Shown: positions 16,596 to 25,427, counted from the first letter of the stretch. The stretch: 56,281 nucleotides of DNA from Ilumatobacteraceae bacterium (GCA_023263695.1 JALQUZ010000004.1:1-56281), one strand, 5' to 3'. The notes: generated by a model not told the origin, from the letters alone. Numbers and translations are program-made.

Positions 16596-17741
16596 CTAAT
16601 TCACTTTCAGCGCTGCGCTGAAAATTTTCTTTGGCTTCATTTCTTCTGCAATGCGTTTCGCCAATCCAGCAAAGATCTGACCAATTTCGCTGTCTGGAGC
16701 AACAGCTGCAATTGGACGACCATCATCGCCGCCTTCGCGCAACGCAGACATGAGTGGAATTTGTGCGAGCAACGGAACATTTAGTTCGTCAGCCAATGAC
16801 TGTCCGCCTCCGCTGCCAAACAGTTCGTAGCGCACACCATCATCACCCGTGAACCACGACATGTTCTCGATGATGCCGCGAACTGGCAAGTTCACTTTTG
16901 TGGCCATTGCTGCCGACAACTTGGCAACCTTCTGCGCTGCTTCTTGCGGCGTCGTTACTACCAGCACTTCTGCACGCGGCAGGTACTGGCTGAGGCTCAA
17001 TGCAATGTCACCCGTTCCTGGCGGCATGTCGATGAGCAAGAAGTCTGGTTCGTCCCAGTACACGTCGGTAAGGAATTGCTCCAACGCTTTGTGCAACATT
17101 GGTCCGCGCCACACCACAGCTTGTCCTTCCGGCACGAAGTATCCGATACTGATGCACCGAACACCCCACTGCTCGGGAGGCAACAACATGTTGTCAATCA
17201 CGACGGGATCGCGATCGGTACCAAGCATGCGCGGAATTGAGTAGCCGTAAATATCGGCGTCAACAATGCCAACTTTGTATCCCTGCGCTGCAAGCGCAAC
17301 TGCGAGGTTGGTGGTGACGCTGGATTTTCCTACACCACCTTTGCCGGAGGAAACCAAAATTGGTCGAGTTTTTGAACCAGGTTGTGCAAATGAAATTTCG
17401 CGACCCGAAGCGTGTCCTTGTGCTGGTTGCGAACCAGCAGTTGCACCTGGGTTGCCATGCAGCATTTCGCGAACCTTTGCGCGCTCTTCATCATTCATTA
17501 CGCCGAAGTTCAATGCAACATCTTTTACGCCATCAAGTGACCGCAAAGCGGTACCAACGCGATTTTGAATTTCATTACGCAATGGACAACCGGCAATGGT
17601 AAGCACCACAGTCAGGCTGACTACGCCGCCCTTCATTTCTACGTCGCGCACCATTCCGAGGTCGACAATGGAACGGTGTAGCTCTGGGTCCTCTACAGGG
17701 CGTAGGGCTTCAATAATTTGATCTGTTGTGGGGGTTGACAT
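16596..17741 (-). CDS. mrp: Mrp/NBP35-type Fe-S cluster carrier ATPase
   Basis: P-loop ATPase that holds and delivers [4Fe-4S] clusters. It has 381 residues: an N-terminal MIP18/DUF59 domain (about 5-80, with EDPELHRSIVDLGMV) and a C-terminal ATPase with VSSGKGGVGKSSVTTNLAVA and LLIDMPPGTGDIALSL. The usual C-terminal CxxC of ApbC/NBP35 is not evident; IENMSWF keeps the motif shape but with Ser where many have Cys. The divergent SufR-like regulator suggests control by Fe-S status. GGAG lies four bases before the ATG. Confidence 0.92.
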   Translation of the reverse strand: MSTPTTDQIIEALRPVEDPELHRSIVDLGMVRDVEMKGGVVSLTVVLTIAGCPLRNEIQNRVGTALRSLDGVKDVALNFGVMNDEERAKVREMLHGNPGATAGSQPAQGHASGREISFAQPGSKTRPILVSSGKGGVGKSSVTTNLAVALAAQGYKVGIVDADIYGYSIPRMLGTDRDPVVIDNMLLPPEQWGVRCISIGYFVPEGQAVVWRGPMLHKALEQFLTDVYWDEPDFLLIDMPPGTGDIALSLSQYLPRAEVLVVTTPQEAAQKVAKLSAAMATKVNLPVRGIIENMSWFTGDDGVRYELFGSGGGQSLADELNVPLLAQIPLMSALREGGDDGRPIAAVAPDSEIGQIFAGLAKRIAEEMKPKKIFSAALKVN

Positions 17742-17760
17742 GGGGCTCCAATAATTTCCA

Positions 17761-17772
17761 CTATGGCCATAG
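17761..17772. promoter_or_regulatory. 12-bp palindrome between mrp and the SufR-like gene
   Basis: CTATGGCCATAG is a perfect palindrome in the 44-base divergent spacer. It lies directly before the -10 TACAAT of the regulator and within the candidate spacer of the mrp promoter (TTGTAC-16-AATTAT on the minus strand). It is a plausible operator for autoregulation and control of mrp. It does not match the SufR sites that I know from cyanobacteria (CAAC-N6-GTTG). Confidence 0.5.
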
Positions 17773-17773
17773 G

Positions 17774-17779
17774 TACAAT
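17774..17779 (+). promoter_or_regulatory. -10 box of the SufR-like gene, probably leaderless
   Basis: TACAAT ends six bases before the GTG at 17786, which is where transcription would begin, so the mRNA is probably leaderless. No good -35 is visible, which fits a promoter whose activity depends on the adjacent palindrome. Confidence 0.5.
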
Positions 17780-17785
17780 ACCTGT

Positions 17786-18508
17786 GTGTCGAGCAAGTCT
17801 GCCAACCTCACCTCGGGATCCTTCACCGCGCAGGTGTCTGCAATTACCTCGGCATTCGGAGACCCAACGCGTCGTGCGGTGTACCTATTCGCTCGTGAAA
17901 ACGAGTCAGGCGTCACTGCTGCTCAAGTGGCTGAAAAATTTGATGTCCACCCAAACGTTGCACGACACCACCTCGACAAATTGTCAGCAGGCGGATACCT
18001 GGAAGTTGCCGTTGACCGCCACGAACGCGGAGGCGCAGGCCGGCCATCAAAGTTGTATCGCGCGGCTGCCGACACCACTCTTTCGTTTCCTGTTCGCAGC
18101 GACGACTTGGTGCTGTCGCTACTGGGAAAAACTCTTGCGTTGCTTCCACCAGACAAAGCAGAGGCAATGGCCGAAGAGGTTGGTCAACAATACGGATTGG
18201 CAATGGCAGCCGGAATGCAAGGCGACGACCTTGCAGCAGGACACAAATCATTACGCGCAGCAATGCAAGCAGTCGCCGACGCGCTCACCGCACATGGTTT
18301 TGCAGCACACACCGACCAGCGCAACAATCAACTGCGCATTGTGAACAACCATTGCCCGTTCGGCGATGTTGCAATTGAGCACCCGGTTATTTGTGCTGTA
18401 GATCGTGGAATGGTGAAAGGAATGCTCACCGCAATTTACGGTGACACTTCTCCAGAAACGTCAGCGTCGTTGCCACAGGGCGACACATTTTGCGCCACCA
18501 CTATTTAG
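17786..18508 (+). CDS. SufR-like iron-sulfur transcriptional regulator
   Basis: Winged-helix regulator of 240 residues from GTG 17786. The N-terminal HTH is ArsR/DeoR-like (GVTAAQVAEKFDVHPNVARH). The C-terminal domain ends with a cysteine set typical of SufR and related Fe-S sensors: NHCPFGDVAI, HPVICAVDRGMV, and a last Cys in GDTFCATTI. The position opposite mrp, a cluster carrier gene, supports Fe-S sensing. SufR in other bacteria represses the suf operon; suf genes are not in this window. The sequence upstream of GTG 17786 stays open to 17726 but overlaps mrp and the promoter, so I exclude it. Confidence 0.82.
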   Translation: MSSKSANLTSGSFTAQVSAITSAFGDPTRRAVYLFARENESGVTAAQVAEKFDVHPNVARHHLDKLSAGGYLEVAVDRHERGGAGRPSKLYRAAADTTLSFPVRSDDLVLSLLGKTLALLPPDKAEAMAEEVGQQYGLAMAAGMQGDDLAAGHKSLRAAMQAVADALTAHGFAAHTDQRNNQLRIVNNHCPFGDVAIEHPVICAVDRGMVKGMLTAIYGDTSPETSASLPQGDTFCATTI

Positions 18509-18515
18509 TGCTGGT

Positions 18516-19127
18516 TTAGTCGCCCCAAAAGCGCTGCTCTAAAAACGGATCGCCGTACATGTGATATCCGTTTTGTTCCCAGAAACCTGGAGCATCAGTT
18601 TCGCGAAGTTCAAGACCACGCAACCACTTTGGCGACTTCCAGAAATACAAATTCGGAATCAGCAAACGAACTGGGCCACCGTGAATTGGTTCGATGTCTT
18701 CTCCGTCGTATTCGTACACCACCATTGACTCGTCACGCATGATGTCTGCAAGTGGCAAGTTCGCGGTGTATCCGTATTCTGCATGGCCCATCACGAACGC
18801 TGCTTCTGGCTTTACTCCAGCGCGATCAAAAAGCTCACGAACTTTTACTCCACGCCACACTGTGTCGAACTTTGACCACTTCGTCACACAGTGAATGTCT
18901 GTAGTCAAGGTGGTTGAAGGCATCGACTTCAGTTCGTCAAAGCTGATGGTGAACTCATTTTTCACGGCACCAAAAACTTTTAAGTCCCACTCGCCTGGCT
19001 GATACGTCGGAACATCGCCAACATGAAGTACTGGGAAACGCTCAGTTAAATATTGTCCGCTCGGCAGACGGTTACCGTCGTATCCACGCTTAACAACGTC
19101 TTCTCGGTTGCGATCAAAAAATCCCAT
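18516..19127 (-). CDS. Sulfite-oxidase-like molybdopterin oxidoreductase
   Basis: Protein of 203 residues with the oxidoreductase molybdopterin fold. The Mo-ligand cysteine is in TTDIHCVTKWSKF, and GGPVRLLIPNLYFWKSPKWL is typical of the MsrP/YuiH group. It lacks the dimerisation domain of true sulfite oxidases and has no Tat signal, so it is a cytoplasmic member of unknown substrate. ATG 19127 is chosen because GAGG lies five bases upstream and the conserved sequence (MGFFDRNREDVVKRGYD) begins there; the open frame extending to 19292 runs into the divergent gene. Confidence 0.88.
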   Translation of the reverse strand: MGFFDRNREDVVKRGYDGNRLPSGQYLTERFPVLHVGDVPTYQPGEWDLKVFGAVKNEFTISFDELKSMPSTTLTTDIHCVTKWSKFDTVWRGVKVRELFDRAGVKPEAAFVMGHAEYGYTANLPLADIMRDESMVVYEYDGEDIEPIHGGPVRLLIPNLYFWKSPKWLRGLELRETDAPGFWEQNGYHMYGDPFLEQRFWGD

Positions 19128-19176
19128 AGATACCTCGTAGATAGTTTGCCTCAACTCACCACTAGATTCAGTATTG

Positions 19177-19641
19177 ATGTCACTATTTTTGGTGCGCCAC
19201 GCAAAGGCCGGAAAGCGAAGCCAGTGGGACGACGACGATACGTTGCGACCCCTCGATGATGTTGGTGTACGGCAAGCAGTTGCCATAGCCACAGAAATCA
19301 GCGCTCATAACCCAACCGTGTTGTACTCCAGTCCGTACCTTCGATGCGTACAAACGCTCGAGCCGCTTGCCGCCAAAATCGGACTTCCAGTTCACCAACA
19401 CGATTTGCTTGCAGAAGGCGTCAACTTCATTGACACCGTCAATTGGATGCATACATTGCCAGAGGGTGCGGTGATGTGCAGCCACGGAGATGTGATTCCC
19501 GAAGTTATAGACGCACTTGAGCGACGCGGAATGGAAGTAAGCGGCTTTCGCGATTCGCGTAAAGGTTCAGTGTGGGTGCTGAATCGCCGCGGTGATGTGT
19601 TCGTAAGTGGCCACGCTTGGCCGCCACCACGCTTTGACTAA
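19177..19641 (+). CDS. sixA: SixA-like phosphohistidine phosphatase
   Basis: Small histidine phosphatase of 154 residues. RHA at 7-9 supplies the catalytic H8; the second histidine is in MCSHGDVIPEV. Length and RHAKAG match SixA, which dephosphorylates phosphohistidines in carrier proteins; the true target here is unknown. It is distinct from the MSMEG_4193-type phosphatase at 5.9 kb. ATG 19177 is preferred over TTG 19174; TAGATT (19163-19168) ends eight bases before it, so the mRNA could be nearly leaderless. Confidence 0.85.
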   Translation: MSLFLVRHAKAGKRSQWDDDDTLRPLDDVGVRQAVAIATEISAHNPTVLYSSPYLRCVQTLEPLAAKIGLPVHQHDLLAEGVNFIDTVNWMHTLPEGAVMCSHGDVIPEVIDALERRGMEVSGFRDSRKGSVWVLNRRGDVFVSGHAWPPPRFD

Positions 19642-19642
19642 C

Positions 19643-20374
19643 TCAACCTGCAATCGCTGCGTTGACTTCTTCAATAATTGACGTGACAAACCCCATCACT
19701 TCAGCAGGTGGGTTTGACGCAGCACAAATATCGAGCTGTTCTTTCGCACCGACTGCATCGGCGGCCAATCGGAATCGCACAATTCCCAAGAAGCAATGTG
19801 CGTCTGGATAATTCGGATCAACTTCAATAGCGTGCTCAAGCCCTTGTGTCGCAGCAGCAAGCGCAACAATCTTGATGTCGTCTGCGGCATCACGAGCAAT
19901 AAGAGCAATGAGCCACGAGCGATACGTGAGTGCTTCAGTGTTGTCAGGATCGAGTTTCACCACCTGGTTGTAGAACTCAATTGCTTTCTGTGGATCGCTG
20001 AAATTTATGGCTCGTGCTTGCGATAACAGCGAAGCGGTGGAGTCTTCAATGCCACCGCTACTTGTTTGCCCTGGCAAGCGCTGACCCGACTGCGCTGCAA
20101 CCAACCAACCTGCAATGCAAGCGAACAGCACTACGCAACACGACACGACAATGGCTTTTGCGCGAGATTTCGGTGCGCGTTCTTTCAACATTGACTGACC
20201 AGCTTCAATCGCTTTCAAAACGTCGGCAGCGCGCTGTGTGTAGCCAGACTTCAGTGTTGCATAGTCCACATCGTCAATATCTCCTGCAGCGCGTTCACGT
20301 TCAACGTCGCGCAAGGAATCGAGCAGAAAGTTGCGCTCTTCCTCTAAACGTGCAAGTTCATCTGGGTTCATCAT
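19643..20374 (-). CDS. ccmI: CcmI-like TPR protein of cytochrome c maturation
   Basis: Membrane-anchored protein of 243 residues. The N terminus has an acidic coiled segment (residues 1-65, EEERNFLLDSLRDVERERAAG, like CcmI/CcmH C-terminal modules), a single membrane helix at about 74-93, and a TPR region (about 115-235, with AIEFYNQVVKLDPDNTEAL and HAIEVDPNYPDAHCFLG). CcmI holds apocytochrome c for haem attachment. It is the last gene of the ccm operon, three bases after ccmH. Confidence 0.8.
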   Translation of the reverse strand: MMNPDELARLEEERNFLLDSLRDVERERAAGDIDDVDYATLKSGYTQRAADVLKAIEAGQSMLKERAPKSRAKAIVVSCCVVLFACIAGWLVAAQSGQRLPGQTSSGGIEDSTASLLSQARAINFSDPQKAIEFYNQVVKLDPDNTEALTYRSWLIALIARDAADDIKIVALAAATQGLEHAIEVDPNYPDAHCFLGIVRFRLAADAVGAKEQLDICAASNPPAEVMGFVTSIIEEVNAAIAG

Positions 20375-20377
20375 TGA

Positions 20378-20854
20378 CTATCGCTCTTCGCGAAGCGCAC
20401 GTTCCACTAATTGCGCGTCTTCTTCTGAAATGGAATCGCTTCCCACCACTTTCCAACGACGGAACGCAAAACCCAATGTTCCCACTGCACATACAAGTGC
20501 AAATACAGGAAGCACCCAAATCAATGAGTCAAGCCCAGTTGAACGCGGCACCAATAACACTCGACTGCCAAATCGGGCCTCGATGTAGGCGATGATTTCA
20601 TCGTCTGATCGCTGACCGCTCGCAATTTGTCGTGCAACTTCGGCGCGAATGGACTCAGCCGCAGAAGCGCGTGATACGTACACACTTTCGCCCTGGCACG
20701 TTGGACACGCCAGCACTTTGGTGATTGCGTCAATACGGTCGGCTTGAGTTTGCGGACCAGAGGACCGCGTGCTGCCAAAAACTAAAAGCGCAACCGCAGA
20801 CAGAACAACCAACATCCAGGACCACTTATTGTTTACTGATTTCGAATTCATCAC
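20378..20854 (-). CDS. ccmH: CcmH/CycL cytochrome c maturation thiol oxidoreductase
   Basis: Protein of 158 residues. An N-terminal membrane helix (about 12-28) is followed by the extracytoplasmic domain with LACPTCQGES (C50, C53), which keeps the haem-binding cysteines of apocytochrome reduced, and a C-terminal helix (about 118-138). QIASGQRSDDEIIAYIEARFG is the family hallmark. Its ATG overlaps the ccmG stop (ATGA). Confidence 0.93.
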   Translation of the reverse strand: MMNSKSVNNKWSWMLVVLSAVALLVFGSTRSSGPQTQADRIDAITKVLACPTCQGESVYVSRASAAESIRAEVARQIASGQRSDDEIIAYIEARFGSRVLLVPRSTGLDSLIWVLPVFALVCAVGTLGFAFRRWKVVGSDSISEEDAQLVERALREER

Positions 20855-21417
20855 GAACCAAACTGCTTTTTCAAGAGATTGAGTTGTTCATCGAGCAAGC
20901 CTGTTGAAAGTTTTCCGGCAATGCGAAGACGCACATATCCATTTGGGTCAATGATCCAGGTTTCCGGAACCTTTGCAACACCAAACGCAACCGAAATCGC
21001 ACCATCAATGTCACGAAGTTTTTGCCAATCGCCGCCGTTCTTTGAAAAGAATGCGCGTACCGCATCATCATTGTCGTCGTTAATTACGGTGTACATCTCG
21101 GCAGGGTCTGCTGCAGTTGATTCGCGCTCATTGAACGCCACAAGTTCTGCGTGTTCGGCTACGCATGGAACACAAGTTGAGTTAAAGAAGTTGAAAATAA
21201 TCCAACTTCCTTTTCTGCGTGACAATACAAATTCTTCGTCGTTCAATGTTGTCGTAACTACAGAAGGCGCAGGTTGGCCGAGCAATGGAGAATCCGCTTC
21301 GTCTGCTGTGTTTGGCTTTGCCGTAACCAACACCCAGAGAAACGCAACCAACAGTGCACCAACAACCGATGCAATGATTGGCGCGACGCGCTTTCTTGAA
21401 CTACTCGTTGCGCTCAC
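20851..21417 (-). CDS. ccmG: CcmG/ResA/DsbE-type thioredoxin-like protein
   Basis: Membrane-anchored thioredoxin-like reductant of 188 residues. One membrane helix at about 12-33 is followed by a thioredoxin fold with FNSTCVPCVAEHA (C82, C85) and the cis-Pro region VAKVPETWIIDPNG. It passes reducing power to CcmH and apocytochrome c. The gene overlaps ccmF upstream and ccmH downstream by four bases each. Confidence 0.92.
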   Translation of the reverse strand: MSATSSSRKRVAPIIASVVGALLVAFLWVLVTAKPNTADEADSPLLGQPAPSVVTTTLNDEEFVLSRRKGSWIIFNFFNSTCVPCVAEHAELVAFNERESTAADPAEMYTVINDDNDDAVRAFFSKNGGDWQKLRDIDGAISVAFGVAKVPETWIIDPNGYVRLRIAGKLSTGLLDEQLNLLKKQFGS

Positions 21418-23390
21418 AGCGTCACCAAAAGGTCAGCAGCAAAATCATCGTCAGACGTAGGTGAAGTTGGCTTGCGACGACGCCCAGGAAATGCAGCAAG
21501 CAATGTTCCCAACGCCATGAGGCCACCGCCTATCCACAACCACAGCAACAGTGGCTTAATAAACACTTTGATTCGGGCCTTATTTTCGTCTTGACGAACT
21601 GGTGGCTCGAGCGTGAGATAAATATCGTTTGCAAGCCCGGTCTTTACCGATGGCGTACCAACGTTCATACCTTGCTTGGTGAACTTGGTAATTGCTGGTG
21701 CATAGGCCTTTCCGCCGTCAACTTTTACTAACGCCTTCACCGCAGTTGCGCGATCAGTCTTTTCCTCAGTGACATCAACAAGTTCAAAAGTGTGCCCGCT
21801 AAACGTCGCTACTTTGCCCACTTCCAAATTCAGTTCTTGACTGTGTGTGAAACTGTTTGACGCCGCAAGGGCAACAGCAATGATGATGACGCCAAGGTGC
21901 ACAATCATTCCACCATTTGCTCTGCCAACAAGCCCGCGAAGCCCCTGTCTGCGAGTTGCCAACACCACTTGGCGCAATGCAGAGCCAGACGCGAAACCAC
22001 CGAGCGCAAACGTAAGCAGCGGAGCAAGACCAGTTGCGCCAACCCACACGCTTCCCGCAAGTGCAATCACTCCACACCACGCTGGCCAGAACAACCGCTT
22101 CGACAACAGTTCTTGCGACGCCTTACGCCATGGCAACACCGGCGCAATGGCCATGATCGTAAGCATGGTGATTCCAATTGGAATAGTGAGTCGATTGAAA
22201 AACGGCTCGCCAACGACAATGGTTCGTGATTGCAGCGCTTCGACAATCAATGGGAACACTGTTCCCAACAACACCACGAATGCAAAAATTGCGAATAACA
22301 CATTGTTGGCAAGAAACGCACCTTCGCGCGACAACGGCGAGTCGATGCTTCCAGGCGAATGCAGTCGGTCTCCGCGCCAGCCAATAAGACCAACAGAAAC
22401 GATAACGATGACAGCAAAAAATGTAAGCAACCAAGGACCGATGGCACTTTGGCTAAATGCGTGAACGCTGTTCAACACTCCAGAACGCGTGAGGAACGTT
22501 CCCAAAATGGTGAGGCTGAAAGTAGAAACCAACAGCGACAGGTTCCACACGCGCAACATGCCACGACGTTCCTGCACCAACACCGAGTGAATGTATGCAG
22601 TAGCGGTAATCCACGGAAGCAACGACGCGTTTTCAACCGGGTCCCATGCCCACACGCCACTCCAACCCAACACTTCATAGCTCCACCACGAACCGAGAAC
22701 AATGCCGATCGTGAGGAAGCCCCATGCAAACAACGTCCAGCGTCGTGTTGCAAGCAACCAACCTTCGCCCACTCGCCCAGTAATCAGTGCGGCAATGGCA
22801 AATGCAAACGGCACAGTCATTCCTACATATCCCAAATACAACATGGGCGGATGGAACATTACGAGTAAGTGATTTTGCAACAGCGGGTTCGGACCAGGTC
22901 CGTCAAACACTCCTGCTGGGCCAGCGGCAAACGGGTTGGCTGGGCCAAAGGAAAGCACGAAGAAAAACATCGACACGATGAACATGACGCCAAGTGCGTA
23001 ACGCGACAACACATCGTCCATCTTTTTACGCAACCAAAACGTCACCGCAAGTGTGTAGCCAGCAAGGATGAGCACCCACATGAGGATGGAACCCTCGAGG
23101 GCGCTCCACACTGCCGCAAAGTTGAACACTGCTGGCGTGGAAACACTGCCCACCTTTTGCACATAGGCAAGCGAGAAATCTCGAGTGATCATGGCTCGTT
23201 CCATTACGGCAAACGCACCAAAACCTGCTGCAAACACCAAGATGGCAAACCGCGGAATGAGTTTTGCAACTGCCTGATCTCGCTGACGCGCACTTGAAAT
23301 TGCAGCAATCGCGCCGAACAGCGATCCGATTATCCCTACTAACAGCATCGCGCGACCGAGCGCGCCGTTTATCCCGCTTGCTGCGAACAC
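21414..23390 (-). CDS. ccmF: CcmF haem lyase subunit
   Basis: Multi-spanning protein of 658 residues, the usual CcmF length, that transfers haem from CcmE to apocytochrome c. The WWD domain is clear: GSWWSYEVLGWSGVWAWDP followed by VENASLLPW. Conserved periplasmic histidines are expected around PPMLYLGYVGMTVPF (MFHPPMLY is visible). The C-terminal periplasmic domain (LEPPVRQDENKARIKVFIKP) and the final helix are intact. The start is GTG 23390, overlapping the ccmE end by 22 bases. Confidence 0.95.
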   Translation of the reverse strand: MFAASGINGALGRAMLLVGIIGSLFGAIAAISSARQRDQAVAKLIPRFAILVFAAGFGAFAVMERAMITRDFSLAYVQKVGSVSTPAVFNFAAVWSALEGSILMWVLILAGYTLAVTFWLRKKMDDVLSRYALGVMFIVSMFFFVLSFGPANPFAAGPAGVFDGPGPNPLLQNHLLVMFHPPMLYLGYVGMTVPFAFAIAALITGRVGEGWLLATRRWTLFAWGFLTIGIVLGSWWSYEVLGWSGVWAWDPVENASLLPWITATAYIHSVLVQERRGMLRVWNLSLLVSTFSLTILGTFLTRSGVLNSVHAFSQSAIGPWLLTFFAVIVIVSVGLIGWRGDRLHSPGSIDSPLSREGAFLANNVLFAIFAFVVLLGTVFPLIVEALQSRTIVVGEPFFNRLTIPIGITMLTIMAIAPVLPWRKASQELLSKRLFWPAWCGVIALAGSVWVGATGLAPLLTFALGGFASGSALRQVVLATRRQGLRGLVGRANGGMIVHLGVIIIAVALAASNSFTHSQELNLEVGKVATFSGHTFELVDVTEEKTDRATAVKALVKVDGGKAYAPAITKFTKQGMNVGTPSVKTGLANDIYLTLEPPVRQDENKARIKVFIKPLLLWLWIGGGLMALGTLLAAFPGRRRKPTSPTSDDDFAADLLVTL

Positions 23391-23854
23391 GGTTCTGCTT
23401 TCGATTGTGCAAGTCGGTCTGGGTTAGCTGCAACGTATTGATTTGAATGCTTCACTTCAATGCGATTCGCTTCAAAAATGTCGCCCACTAATCGACCGTG
23501 CGCAACGACTGGAATACATTCCTGAAAAATTCCACCCGGATCGCCGTCGTACATCACATCTATTGATTGATGATTAAACACCATCACAAAAGTTGTACGC
23601 CCTGCACCCGACTTCAATGAATCCTTTTCAACCACTCCTTGCACTCGAAGTCTGCGGTTTGCTTCGCAGCCAGTTCGATGACCAATTTCGTCAACGTTGC
23701 AATAAAAGTCAATGGCAGATGTCAGGAATTGCGACACAATAAACCCGCCTGCGGAGGCAACCACCACCAACATGGCCACGTATTTCCATTTGCGATTGCG
23801 TTTGCGTGGTGCGAGTGGCGCGTTGTCTGACGACGTGCGCGGAGTTAAGTCCAC
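23369..23854 (-). CDS. ccmE: CcmE haem chaperone
   Basis: Membrane-anchored OB-fold haem chaperone of 161 residues. A helix at about 24-45 is followed by the beta barrel. The haem-binding motif is HxxxY: H136 and Y140 in EVKHSNQYVA. H136 forms the covalent haem bond in the known family; Cys variants of this motif exist elsewhere, but this one is the His type. The rest of the canonical LAKHDENY context has drifted. Four additional cysteines (52, 63, 112, 156) lie outside the motif. The gene overlaps ccmD by 10 bases. Confidence 0.92.
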   Translation of the reverse strand: MDLTPRTSSDNAPLAPRKRNRKWKYVAMLVVVASAGGFIVSQFLTSAIDFYCNVDEIGHRTGCEANRRLRVQGVVEKDSLKSGAGRTTFVMVFNHQSIDVMYDGDPGGIFQECIPVVAHGRLVGDIFEANRIEVKHSNQYVAANPDRLAQSKAEPCSQQAG

Positions 23855-23979
23855 GGTTTGTCCTTATCGGCAACTGTGCGCGACAAGTTGCGTCCTTGCT
23901 TCATGGTGTACACAGCCAGACCAATAATCACGCCAAAGGTAACGCCATATACCGCGATGATGAATCCAGCGTGATTCAT
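23845..23979 (-). CDS. ccmD: CcmD, short membrane component of haem export
   Basis: 44-residue ORF beginning MNHAGFIIAVYGVTFGVIIG. A single membrane helix (about 6-25) is followed by a basic tail (MKQGRNLSRTVADKDK). Its ATG overlaps the ccmC stop (ATGA) and its end overlaps ccmE by 10 bases. Position and topology match CcmD, which releases haem-loaded CcmE from CcmABC. Sequence identity in this family is always low, so the call rests on context. Confidence 0.85.
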   Translation of the reverse strand: MNHAGFIIAVYGVTFGVIIGLAVYTMKQGRNLSRTVADKDKPWT

Positions 23980-24722
23980 ACTTGTGCCTCTTTCAGTCGC
24001 TCGGTTACTGCAGCATCAAGTGCCGAAGTTTGCTGCGCGTCTTGCATTGTCATGATGCGCTGGCGATGCGACACCAACCAAGCGAACAACACCGAGAATC
24101 CGAATACACCGAACAACAAGGTGAACAGCATGAGTCCGTCCATTTTGATATCGCCATCTGGGCTTAACACCGTTGCACGCTGATGCAATGAACGCCACAT
24201 GACCACGCTGAAGTGCACCAGCGGAATTTCCAGAACTGCAAGTAATGCAATCACTGAGGAACGACGTGCACGCTGTTGCGCAGTTCCACCTAAACCTCGT
24301 ACAGCTAAGTAACCAATATAGGTAACGAACATAAATGCCGTAGTCGTAAGGCGCGGGTCCCACACCCAAAATGTTCCCCACGTAATGCGTCCCCACAAGC
24401 TTCCACTCAGCAAAGTCATCCCCATGAACACCACACCGACTTCAGCCGATGCACCTGCAACACGATCGAAACCCAGTGAATGTTTTTTGCCGATCATCCA
24501 ACACGCCGATGCCACGCCAGTAACGATGAAAGCCAAGTAGGCAACCCATGCTGTTGGCACATGCACGTACATAATGCGCACTGCATCGCCTTGCACCGCA
24601 TCTTCAGGAGTAAAAATCAATCCTCCAAGCAACACCCAACCAAGAGCGACAATGGCCATCAACCCGTACATGCGAGTGGCCGGTGTGCCTACCCCTTTAA
24701 TTGCCTGCGCCTCAGAATTCAT
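23976..24722 (-). CDS. ccmC: CcmC haem transfer protein
   Basis: Six-helix membrane protein of 248 residues that loads haem on CcmE. The WWD domain reads WGRITWGTFWVWDPRLT, flanked by the MYVHVPTAW and VHFSVVMWRSLHQ histidine regions. It is a normal-length member. It lies 15 bases after ccmB and overlaps ccmD by four. Confidence 0.95.
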   Translation of the reverse strand: MNSEAQAIKGVGTPATRMYGLMAIVALGWVLLGGLIFTPEDAVQGDAVRIMYVHVPTAWVAYLAFIVTGVASACWMIGKKHSLGFDRVAGASAEVGVVFMGMTLLSGSLWGRITWGTFWVWDPRLTTTAFMFVTYIGYLAVRGLGGTAQQRARRSSVIALLAVLEIPLVHFSVVMWRSLHQRATVLSPDGDIKMDGLMLFTLLFGVFGFSVLFAWLVSHRQRIMTMQDAQQTSALDAAVTERLKEAQV

Positions 24723-24737
24723 ATGTATTGTCCTTCA

Positions 24738-25427
24738 TCATTCCTCAATTAGCGAGCCAAATGACAGCAGGCCACCTAACCCAAACACTGCAGCGAAAAC
24801 CGCAAGCACTCCTACCCACGGCCACCCTTCGCCAACGGTTACTCCACCACTTCTCAATGCCGACTCAGTTGCCCGAGTTGCACAGATCAATACTGGAGCG
24901 ACTACCGGAAGCAAAAGCAGTGGAAGCAATGTTTCACGACCTCGTGCACCTGCAGTCAAACCGCCATACAGAGTACCTACGAAGGCCAATCCGGCTGAAG
25001 CGCACAGTACACAAGTGACCAATAGCACTAATCCCGATCCATCCACATTCACGCGATACAACACGATTGCGGAAAGAAATAACACCGACTCGAGCGCCAG
25101 CAATTGCACGAACAGTGCAACTGACTTTCCAACAAATATCCCCTGTGGATTTACACCAGCAACACGAAGCGAGTCAAGCGCTCCATCGTAAGTTTCTACT
25201 GCAAACGTTCGCTGTACCAAAATGAACAGTGAAAACAAGGTTGCTAGCCACACCAAACCGCCAGCAACTCGTTGCAGTACATCATCGTTGTCAAGTGCAA
25301 AGGCAAACATGATCATGACTAGCCCAGAAAATGGCAAAACCTGATTCGACACCACGCGCGAACGCAATTCAATTCGCAAATCTTTCGCAGCTACTGCGCG
25401 CGCAATGCGACTGACCGACATACTCAT
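24738..25427 (-). CDS. ccmB: CcmB ABC transporter permease
   Basis: Membrane permease of 229 residues with about six helices. The start (RAVAAKDLRIELRSR) and QRTFAVETYDGALDSLRV with GKSVALFVQLLALE are typical CcmB features. It pairs with CcmA. Its ATG overlaps the ccmA stop by four bases. Confidence 0.93.
   Translation of the reverse strand: MSMSVSRIARAVAAKDLRIELRSRVVSNQVLPFSGLVMIMFAFALDNDDVLQRVAGGLVWLATLFSLFILVQRTFAVETYDGALDSLRVAGVNPQGIFVGKSVALFVQLLALESVLFLSAIVLYRVNVDGSGLVLLVTCVLCASAGLAFVGTLYGGLTAGARGRETLLPLLLLPVVAPVLICATRATESALRSGGVTVGEGWPWVGVLAVFAAVFGLGGLLSFGSLIEE

Noticed and set aside
20014-20595. 193-residue plus-strand ORF across ccmI and ccmH
   Set aside because: Spans two genes on the other strand that show clear family motifs; the product has no recognisable domain.
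21847-22464. 205-residue plus-strand ORF opposite ccmF
   Set aside because: Asn/Thr/Pro-rich shadow of the CcmF coding frame.
24574-25191. 205-residue plus-strand ORF opposite ccmC and ccmB
   Set aside because: Antisense to two conserved membrane proteins; no ribosome binding site or motif.
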